This document shows positions 33,004 to 38,822 of a DNA stretch of 38,822 nt, one piece after another. Origin of the DNA: an uncultured Actinomycetes bacterium. GTDB lineage: Bacteria > Actinomycetota > Acidimicrobiia > Acidimicrobiales > RAAP-2. The notes under the pieces are model-generated. The model did not search any database and had not been told where the DNA came from. It saw only the letters and a program-made list of their open reading frames with translations. A program made the translations under genes and the position numbers. The stretch covers positions 1 through 38,822 of the forward strand of contig CAIQPR010000008.1 of NCBI GenBank assembly GCA_903873775.1, in the 5' to 3' direction. The stretch's first letter is position 1, and each line of letters starts with the position of its first letter.

Positions 33004-35468
33004 GGGACGATGTTCACCATTCGGGGTGGCCGGGACACCACGCGCGTGGGGCTCGCTCCCTCCAGAGCCGCGATCACTGCGGGATCGGCGAGCGCGGCGG
33101 CGGTGGCGTCGGCTTCGGAGATGTCGGGACTCACCTCGAGGCGAGCACGAACCTTCCCGTTGACCTGCACCACCATCGTCACGGTGTCGTCCACCAACAA
33201 TGCGGGATCGGCCGTCGGCCACGTCTGCGCGTGCAGGTGCGACGAGGTGCCGTGCCGCATCTCCCATAGTTCCGCGGGCATGTGGGGCGCCATCGGGGCG
33301 AGCAAGGTCAGCAATGTGTCGATGGCCTCATTCAGGGTGTCCTCGTGCGCGCCGCGGGCGTCGCGCGCCCACTTGCCGACGGTGTTGAGAAGTTCCATGA
33401 GCGCCGCAACGGCCGTGTTGTAACTCCAGCGCTCGTAATCGTCACTGACTTTGGCGATGGTCTTGTGCACCGCGCGACGGATGGCGAGGTCGCTCTCGTC
33501 CCCCTCCTGTCGCAGAGTGATGTCGTCGAGTGTCGCGAGTCGCCACAAGCGATCGAGGAAACGTGCGCAACCGTCGATCACCTCGTCGGTCTGCGACGTC
33601 CAGTCCACGTCGTCGGCAGGCGGACCGACGAATAGGTGGAACAGTCGCAGGCCGTCCGCGCCCACCGTCGTGTAGTACTGCCCGGGGGCGACCAGATTGC
33701 CCTTGGACTTGCTCATCTTGGATCCGTCCATGCGGATCATGCCTTGGGTGAACAGTCGCGTGAAGGGCTCCCGGGGAAGTCCCGGCGCGATACCCACGTC
33801 CACGAGAGCCTTCATGTAGAAGCGCGCGTAGAGCAGGTGCAAGATCGCGTGTTCGACACCACCGATGTACTGATCGACGGGCATCCACGCCGCCGCTTGG
33901 ACGGGATCAAAGGGACGATCCGTGCTCGTGGGGTCGGTGAAGCGCAGGAAGTACCACGAGGAATCGGTGAAGGTATCCATCGTGTCGGCTTCGCGCCGTG
34001 CCGGTCCCCCACACGTCGGGCAGGTGGTGTTGCGGAAACCCTCGTGAGTGGCGAGCGGGGACTGGCCCGACGACGTCATGACGACGTCGTCGGGTGCGAG
34101 CACCGGCAATTGGTCGAGCGGAACCGGCACGATGCCGTCCGTGTCGCAGTAGACCACGGGAATCGGGCAGCCCCAGAAACGCTGTCGCGACACCAACCAG
34201 TCGCGGAGTCGGTAGTTGACCTTGGCTTCACCGTGCGCGTTGGCCACGAGGAAGTCGAGCGCGGCGCGCTTCGCCGCGGGCACGTCCAGGCCGTCCATGA
34301 AGCCGGAATTGATCTTGACCCCATCGCCGGCGTACGCGCCGCCTTCGAACCCTTCGGGCGTGGCAACCGTGCGAACCACCGGCAGGCCGTGCACCTGCGC
34401 AAAGGCGTAGTCGCGCTCGTCTTCGGCGGGCACCGCCATGATCGCACCGGTCCCGTACGTCCCGAGCACGTAGTCGGCGACGTAGACGGGCACGCTCTCG
34501 CCCGTGAAGGTATTCACCACGTAACTTCCGGTGAAGGCGCCCCGCTTCGTGAGTTCCGCCCCGTCGGTTGTCGTCGCGGAACGCTCGACCTCACTGGTGT
34601 GACGAGCCCGCTCCACCAAGTTCGCCACGGCGTCTCGCTGATCTCCAGTGGTTAGGCGTTCGAGCAGCGGGTGCTCGGGGGCTACGACGGCGTAGGTAAC
34701 GCCGAATCCGGTGTCCGGCCGCGTGGTGAAGACACGCAGACCCACACTCGGATCTTCGGCGAGCGGCAGCTCGAACTCGACGCCTTCGCTGCGACCAATC
34801 CAGTTGCGCTGCATTGTTTTCACGCGCTCGGGCCACTGGAGATGATCGACCTGCTCCAAGAGTTCGTCCGCGTAGTCGGTGATCTTGAAGAACCATTGCT
34901 CGAGGTTCTTGCGTTCCACCACGTCGCCGGAGCGGTCACACGTGCCGTCGGCCGTGACTTGTTCGTTCGCGAGCACGGTCGCACACCCCGGGCACCAATT
35001 CACCGGAGCCTCGGCGCGGTACGCGAGACCGGCCTCTAAGAACTTCAAGAAGATGAACTGTGATTGACGGATGTACGCCGGGTCGTGGCTGCGCACCTCT
35101 CGACGCCAGTCGTACACGGCACCCAGTTCTTGCACTGACGCTTTGAGTTCTTCGATTCTTTGATCCGTGAACACGCGCGGGTGGCTGTGAGCCTTGATCG
35201 CAGCGTTTTCCGCCGGGAGTCCAAACGAGTCAAAACCGAACGGGGAGAGCACGGCCTTGCCGCGCATGGTCTGGTAGCGCACGACGAGATCGCCGAAGAC
35301 GTAGTTGCGGACGTGCCCCTGGTGGGCCACACCCGACGGGTAGGGGTACATGCACAGGGCGTAGTACCGCTCGCGAGGGTCGTCATTGTCGACCTCGTAG
35401 GTCCCCTCGCGGCGCCACCGGTCCTGCCACTTCTTTTCCAGTGCGACGACGTCAAAAGGCCTTGCCAT
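33000..35468 (-). CDS. leuS: Leucine--tRNA ligase
   Basis: LeuRS charges tRNA-Leu and edits mischarged products. The 822-residue class I enzyme has the HIGH-type motif HQGH at 49-52, KMSKS in DGSKMSKSKGN, and the CP1 editing domain in between. The zinc-binding insert has one clear CPGC pair, whereas its second half reads GTCDRSG and so lacks a second CxxC. The ATG has TAGAAT ending 6 bases upstream and no Shine-Dalgarno sequence, so it is probably leaderless. It diverges from the AIM24-like gene across 82 bases. Confidence 0.98.
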   Translation of the reverse strand: MARPFDVVALEKKWQDRWRREGTYEVDNDDPRERYYALCMYPYPSGVAHQGHVRNYVFGDLVVRYQTMRGKAVLSPFGFDSFGLPAENAAIKAHSHPRVFTDQRIEELKASVQELGAVYDWRREVRSHDPAYIRQSQFIFLKFLEAGLAYRAEAPVNWCPGCATVLANEQVTADGTCDRSGDVVERKNLEQWFFKITDYADELLEQVDHLQWPERVKTMQRNWIGRSEGVEFELPLAEDPSVGLRVFTTRPDTGFGVTYAVVAPEHPLLERLTTGDQRDAVANLVERARHTSEVERSATTTDGAELTKRGAFTGSYVVNTFTGESVPVYVADYVLGTYGTGAIMAVPAEDERDYAFAQVHGLPVVRTVATPEGFEGGAYAGDGVKINSGFMDGLDVPAAKRAALDFLVANAHGEAKVNYRLRDWLVSRQRFWGCPIPVVYCDTDGIVPVPLDQLPVLAPDDVVMTSSGQSPLATHEGFRNTTCPTCGGPARREADTMDTFTDSSWYFLRFTDPTSTDRPFDPVQAAAWMPVDQYIGGVEHAILHLLYARFYMKALVDVGIAPGLPREPFTRLFTQGMIRMDGSKMSKSKGNLVAPGQYYTTVGADGLRLFHLFVGPPADDVDWTSQTDEVIDGCARFLDRLWRLATLDDITLRQEGDESDLAIRRAVHKTIAKVSDDYERWSYNTAVAALMELLNTVGKWARDARGAHEDTLNEAIDTLLTLLAPMAPHMPAELWEMRHGTSSHLHAQTWPTADPALLVDDTVTMVVQVNGKVRARLEVSPDISEADATAAALADPAVIAALEGASPTRVVSRPPRMVNIVP

Positions 35469-35474
35469 TGGACC

Positions 35475-35480
35475 ATTCTA
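35475..35480 (-). promoter_or_regulatory. -10 box, leaderless start of leuS
   Basis: TAGAAT, close to the TATAAT consensus, ends 6 bases before the leuS ATG. Confidence 0.6.
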
Positions 35481-35519
35481 GGGAACGCGTCGATCAGCCC
35501 CCGCTCGGCGCGCCAGGGC

Positions 35520-35525
35520 TACGCT
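35520..35525 (+). promoter_or_regulatory. Candidate -10 box of the AIM24-like gene
   Basis: TACGCT lies 25 bases before the ATG; the leader of about 19 nt holds AAGGAG at 35538-35543. Confidence 0.4.
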
Positions 35526-35550
35526 GAGCAAAACAGCAAGGAGCATCATC

Positions 35551-36324
35551 ATGAGCGAGCACGTCGACGGCAATCTTCCCGAGTTCGAAGACACCGAACA
35601 GGCAGGTGTGTCTCACCGCGTCGTCGGCACGACGATGCCCGTCCTTGAAGTGGCTCTCCAGCCGGGCCAGTCAGTGATTTCCCAGGGTGGCGAATTGTCC
35701 TGGATGACCGCTTCGATTCAGATGTCGACCGCCACCTCGGGTGCCGGCGGATCCGGCGTCTTTGGCGTCCTCAAGCGCGCGGTCGCCGGAGGATCCATCT
35801 TCATGTCGCAGTACACCGCCAACGCGGACCGCGGCATGGTCGCGTTCGCCGCCAAGATGCCCGGTCACATCAAAGCGATTCACGTGGACGACCAGCACGA
35901 GTACATGGTGTCCCGCCACGGTTTCCTCGCCGCCACCGCGGGTGTCACGCTGAATCTGGGCATCCAGCAGAAGCTCGGCGTGGGTGTGTTTTCCGGCAAT
36001 GGCTTCGTCCTGCAGCGCATCGCGGGTTCCGGCACGGCGTGGGTGGAACTGTCCGGTGAAATGGTGACCTACGACCTTGCGGCAGGCGAGACGATGATGG
36101 TGCACCCCGGACACATTGGTCTGTACGAAGCGTCGGTCAACCTGGAGATCACGCGCGTCAAGGGCATCAAGAACATCATGTTCGGCGCCGACACGCTGTT
36201 CCTCGCCAAGCTCACGGGCCCCGGCAAGGTGCACCTGCAGACTCTCACTCTCCCGGGCCTCGCTCACGCCCTGGCGCCGTACATCGTGCCGCCGGACAGT
36301 GGGGGCGGCATCAAGATCGGCTAA
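35551..36324 (+). CDS. AIM24/TIGR00266-family protein
   Basis: The 257-residue protein fits the AIM24 family of beta-sandwich proteins seen in bacteria and mitochondria. Signs are the QPGQSVISQGGELSWM start, the FMSQYTANADRG segment, a GFLAATAGVTLNLGIQQKLG stretch, and a Gly-rich C-terminal tail. It has no signal peptide or membrane segment. The ATG has a strong AAGGAG, the best in the window. The function is not known; mitochondrial AIM24 supports cristae organisation. An alpha/beta hydrolase gene follows after 4 bases. Confidence 0.88.
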   Translation: MSEHVDGNLPEFEDTEQAGVSHRVVGTTMPVLEVALQPGQSVISQGGELSWMTASIQMSTATSGAGGSGVFGVLKRAVAGGSIFMSQYTANADRGMVAFAAKMPGHIKAIHVDDQHEYMVSRHGFLAATAGVTLNLGIQQKLGVGVFSGNGFVLQRIAGSGTAWVELSGEMVTYDLAAGETMMVHPGHIGLYEASVNLEITRVKGIKNIMFGADTLFLAKLTGPGKVHLQTLTLPGLAHALAPYIVPPDSGGGIKIG

Positions 36325-36328
36325 CGCG

Positions 36329-37030
36329 GTGCCCACAGTGCTCCTCGTCCACGGAGCGTTTCAGGACGCACGCGTTTGGCGCGACATCCAAGCGGAGTGG
36401 ACATCGCCCGACATCGCTCTCGCGACGCTCGATCTGCCGAGTGTCTCGGGTGTCGGGTCCCTCCTCGCCGATGCTCGCGCCGTCGTCGACGCCTGCCGAG
36501 ATCTCGCGGGACCTCTCGTGCTGCTCGGTCACAGTTACGGCGGCGCGGTCGTCACGCAAGCCTCTCTCGCGATATCTGATCTCGCGGGCGTGGTCTATCT
36601 CGCCGCATTTCGACCCCATCTTCACGAGTCGGTAACCGCGGCCTCTCGACGCGCAACCAGCCCGAACGACTTGGACCCGACACTCGCGTGGTCCGACGGG
36701 GCTCTCGTGCTCACGTCCGGGTCTGCGCACGCCCTCTTCGACGACCCACACGGCCGCCTCGCTCTTGACTGCTTGGCGAGCGCGCACCGTCAACCGCTCG
36801 AAACTTTCCGCGAGGAACTCTCGAGTGACGTGCCACATGGCGTGTGGACGCACTACATCGTGTGCGAACACGACCGCACAATCCCACGCGAACTACAGAT
36901 GGAGATGGCGGGTGTCTGTTCAGACCAGTCATCTCTCCCCACCGGTCACTGTCCTCAAGTCGATGATCCGCGCGGCACGGCCCAGCATGTGCGGTCCGTT
37001 GTCGAGGTCACCTTGTCGCGCACGAGATAG
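36329..37030 (+). CDS. Alpha/beta hydrolase
   Basis: The 233-residue enzyme has the alpha/beta-hydrolase fold with a complete triad: oxyanion HGAFQDARVW, nucleophile elbow GHSYGG with Ser69, acid in CEHDRTIP and catalytic His in TGHCPQVDDP. The arrangement resembles small esterases of the EstC/salicylate-binding-protein type. The GTG at 36329 comes 4 bases after the previous stop codon; upstream in-frame starts lie inside the AIM24-like gene. It may be an esterase; the substrate is unknown. Confidence 0.85.
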   Translation: MPTVLLVHGAFQDARVWRDIQAEWTSPDIALATLDLPSVSGVGSLLADARAVVDACRDLAGPLVLLGHSYGGAVVTQASLAISDLAGVVYLAAFRPHLHESVTAASRRATSPNDLDPTLAWSDGALVLTSGSAHALFDDPHGRLALDCLASAHRQPLETFREELSSDVPHGVWTHYIVCEHDRTIPRELQMEMAGVCSDQSSLPTGHCPQVDDPRGTAQHVRSVVEVTLSRTR

Positions 37031-37070
37031 GGACGAGACGCGTCGCACTGGTGGGTCGACGCGTAACTGC

Positions 37071-37076
37071 TACCAT
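37071..37076 (+). promoter_or_regulatory. Extended -10 box of tRNA-Ala
   Basis: TACCAT preceded by TGC lies 13 bases before the tRNA 5' end, the same extended form as for tRNA-Asn and rpsT. Confidence 0.5.
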
Positions 37077-37089
37077 CGGAGAGCCTTTT

Positions 37090-37165
37090 GGGGGTATAGC
37101 TCAGTTGGTAGAGCGCTTGACTGGCAGTCAAGAGGTCAGGGGTTCGAATCCCCTTACCTCCACCA
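37090..37165 (+). tRNA. tRNA-Ala (GGC anticodon)
   Basis: The 76-nt gene folds fully: acceptor GGGGGTA with TACCTCC, anticodon loop CTGGCAG (GGC), and T-loop TTCGAAT. The acceptor has the G3-U70 wobble, the identity mark for alanine. CCA is encoded, unlike in the other two tRNA genes here. Confidence 0.97.
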
Positions 37166-37178
37166 AATGACCTGATTC

Positions 37179-37214
37179 AAACCTCGGTCCGTCACGGACC
37201 GAGGTTTGTTCTTT
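37179..37214 (+). terminator. Rho-independent terminator after tRNA-Ala
   Basis: A perfect 13-base stem (37179-37191 with 37195-37207) closes over a 3-base loop and is followed by GTTCTTT. It starts 14 bases after the tRNA end. It is the clearest intrinsic terminator in the window. Confidence 0.9.
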
Positions 37215-37375
37215 GACTCGCGATGATGCGCTCTCACGTCGCGTCACAGGAAGACACGAGAGCCGTAGTGTCGCGAATCTGGCGCACCCCGAGACGTCCT
37301 TGTTGCCGAGATCGGTTCACCCGAGCGGCACGTGACCGAGTGCTCACCTGGTGCACGTGAGTCTCCGCGCAATCG

Positions 37376-38062
37376 TCAGTGGGCAAACGCCACGCGTCGC
37401 GCGGTGGCGGCAATGTAGCTTCCGTCTTTGGCCGAGCGCGTGCGCAGGACAACGGCACCCCCAGTGACCGTGGGGGTTGCGAACGAGATCGCCTTATGAA
37501 ATGGTCCCGTCTCCCCCATGGACCCGCCCATTACGACGTCCGTCGCTACCGGTGTCACCGATCCGTCTCCGACGATCGCCACGTTGACGACCGCTTCAAA
37601 CGCGGTGCTCTGACCCGACAGGGTGACCGGTGACGAGACGGTCGCCCGGGCGACGGGCTCGTCAAGTCGCAGCGTGGGGGCGTCCGCACTCACGACCCAC
37701 CAGGTGTGGTCGCTCGTCAGTTGGCGCACCGCAACCGTCGTAACCTCGCCCCCCGGGCTTGTGCGCACGGGCACGTCGCCCGAACGATGGCCACTGGCGT
37801 GGAAATCGCCGACCAGCGGACTGGTGAAGCCCAGATACTGCACGGCAAATGAAAACGCGGCCGTCACGGGGTCTGTGTAGCGAGTCGCGGACGTAGCGAA
37901 GGGCCAGATGGCGACCTGGGGTTGGGACTCCGGGATGCTCGTGGTCGGTACGGAGAGGCTCGTGGTCGTGGTTGAGGGCGTTGTCGCTCGACCAATCACG
38001 AAGGCGAGCCCCGCTACCAGCACGAGGCTCACGCCCACTACGAGTACGTGTGTGCGTCGCAT
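37376..38062 (-). CDS. Membrane-anchored protein with Gmad2 domain
   Basis: The 228-residue protein has one N-terminal membrane segment (about 5-27), a Thr/Ser-rich linker and an outside part. Residues from about 143 match the Gmad2 immunoglobulin-like domain: ATVSSPVTLSGQSTAFEAVVNV, then GGSMGETGPF and RSAKDGS. Gmad2 occurs in spore germination proteins and other surface proteins. The ATG at 38062 is preferred because GAGAGG stands 6 bases upstream; an ATG at 38068 would touch that site. The 168 bases between the tRNA-Ala terminator stem and this gene hold no gene I can support. Confidence 0.8.
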   Translation of the reverse strand: MRRTHVLVVGVSLVLVAGLAFVIGRATTPSTTTTSLSVPTTSIPESQPQVAIWPFATSATRYTDPVTAAFSFAVQYLGFTSPLVGDFHASGHRSGDVPVRTSPGGEVTTVAVRQLTSDHTWWVVSADAPTLRLDEPVARATVSSPVTLSGQSTAFEAVVNVAIVGDGSVTPVATDVVMGGSMGETGPFHKAISFATPTVTGGAVVLRTRSAKDGSYIAATARRVAFAH

Positions 38063-38083
38063 ATACATCCTCTCGCCACTCCC

Positions 38084-38089
38084 AACCTA
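38084..38089 (-). promoter_or_regulatory. Candidate -10 box of the Gmad2 gene
   Basis: TAGGTT lies 21 bases before the ATG at 38062; the short leader contains GAGAGG. Confidence 0.4.
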
Positions 38090-38246
38090 CGTCGATGTGT
38101 GCTCGAACGTATGACTTTTTTCGAGGACTACACGCGGGTTGAAGATGACATGGACAGTGAGAGAAACACGATGGTGGGCAGCACATCTTGTGATTCAGAT
38201 CCTCCCGCGTTGTCCGTTCGAGGCCCGCGTGGCAAGATGGCGTTCG

Positions 38247-38759
38247 ATGAGCGATGACCAGTCAAGTGTGCGTGTCTCGCGGGTGATTGCCGCATCGGCC
38301 GACGTGATCTTCGATCTCGTGTCCCGTCCTCAGGTGCACGCCGTCTTTGACGGGTCGGACATGCTGCGCGGATCAGTGGACGAACAGATGATTACCGCGG
38401 TCGGCGACACATTCACTATCAAGATGCATCGCCTCGGGCGCGACTACGAAATGATCAACCACGTCGTCGTTTTCGAACCCGGGTATCGGTTGGTCTGGGA
38501 GCCGTCGCCGGGCGACATCGACACCGCAGGTGGCGATCCTCAACGCATTGGCGTTCCATCTGGATATCGCTGGGGCTTCGAACTTCGCCCACTCAGCGAG
38601 ACCGCAACGGACGTCACAGAGATCTTCGAGTGTGGTGCCGAAACGAATCAGTGGATTCTGGCGTCGGACGGCGGAACGTGGATCAATGGCTCCACGACGG
38701 TCAAAGACTCCATGACCCGCACGCTCGAGAAACTCGAACAGCTGGCCTGCGGGACGTAA
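38247..38759 (+). CDS. SRPBCC (START/Bet v1-like) family protein
   Basis: The 170-residue protein resembles SRPBCC lipid- or ligand-binding proteins: an SRVIAASADVIFDLVSRPQVHAVFDGS start, central strands with TFTIKMHRLGRDYEMINHVVVFEPGYRLVWEP, and a long closing helix (STTVKDSMTRTLEKLEQLA). The ATG at 38247 is chosen over an upstream in-frame ATG at 38139, as homology-like sequence begins there; CAAGAT 8 bases upstream could be a weak -10 box. The ligand is unknown. The 63 bases after it hold nothing recognisable. Confidence 0.8.
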   Translation: MSDDQSSVRVSRVIAASADVIFDLVSRPQVHAVFDGSDMLRGSVDEQMITAVGDTFTIKMHRLGRDYEMINHVVVFEPGYRLVWEPSPGDIDTAGGDPQRIGVPSGYRWGFELRPLSETATDVTEIFECGAETNQWILASDGGTWINGSTTVKDSMTRTLEKLEQLACGT

Positions 38760-38822
38760 GCCTCGATCAGCCTCATTCGTCGGCCATCGATCGCGAGCCA
38801 TCTCGTCGTGCCCTTAGGTCTC

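Noticed and set aside
37343-37361. Short CTCAC/GTGAG hairpin downstream of the Gmad2 gene
   Set aside because: The stem has only five pairs and no T-run, so it cannot be called a terminator.
38048-38257. 69-codon frame between the Gmad2 and SRPBCC genes
   Set aside because: It overlaps promoter sequence and both neighbours' starts and shows no conserved pattern.

Overview
The window is about 38.8 kb of G+C-rich chromosomal DNA carrying 38 protein genes and three tRNA genes, packed almost without gaps. The gene families suggest an actinobacterium, probably of the Acidimicrobiia type. The grounds are HrcA with a CIRCE operator ahead of dnaJ, a PAC2-family protein, a FolP2-like dihydropteroate synthase homologue, single-chain glycyl-tRNA synthetase, class I photolyase beside hemW, and the order hrcA-dnaJ-rsmE-HIT-phoH-ybeY-corC-era. 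The lineage is inferred from gene content and was not tested by phylogeny. No rRNA, CRISPR array, insertion sequence, integrase or phage gene was seen.

Layout: 1-2700 holds a nest of inverted repeats, a CAU tRNA, a secreted SGNH hydrolase and a membrane acyltransferase that converge, then tRNA-Asn. At 2709-5409 dnaG and a compact sigma factor form an operon like the classic macromolecular synthesis operon. At 5477-7722 there is a DrrAB-type ABC exporter and a thioesterase. At 7723-13281 are two minus-strand clusters: photolyase-hemW-glyS and uppS-small membrane protein-recO. dinG is divergent from uppS. At 15302-23052 there is a VOC protein and a nine-gene minus-strand operon (hrcA, dnaJ, rsmE, HIT, phoH, ybeY, corC, era, trmO) under a CIRCE operator; it joins heat-shock control to ribosome and tRNA maturation. 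At 23125-27781 come a DinB protein, lepA, a large membrane protein and rpsT. At 27839-30421 lies trx-folP2-holA. At 30488-32409 a phosphotransferase and a PAC2 protein are coupled. At 32419-35468 is leuS with a metallopeptidase. At 35551-37030 are an AIM24-like protein and a hydrolase. The end carries tRNA-Ala with a clear terminator, a Gmad2-domain lipid- or membrane-anchored protein and an SRPBCC protein.

The strongest pattern the gene list does not explain is regulatory. Thirteen genes that begin transcription units have a TAnnnT hexamer ending 6 to 9 bases before the start codon, nine of them at exactly 6, with no ribosome binding site at normal spacing. This is the signature of leaderless mRNAs. 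The remaining leader genes have TAnnnT farther upstream plus a Shine-Dalgarno sequence. Inside operons, ten junctions use a four-base RTGA stop/start overlap. The window therefore appears to use two translation-initiation modes: leaderless at the head of many units and coupled re-initiation inside them.

I found no convincing previously undescribed multi-gene system. Most of the window is conserved housekeeping; the items worth follow-up are the promoter architecture, the unusual sigma factor next to dnaG, and several uncharacterised but conserved proteins.
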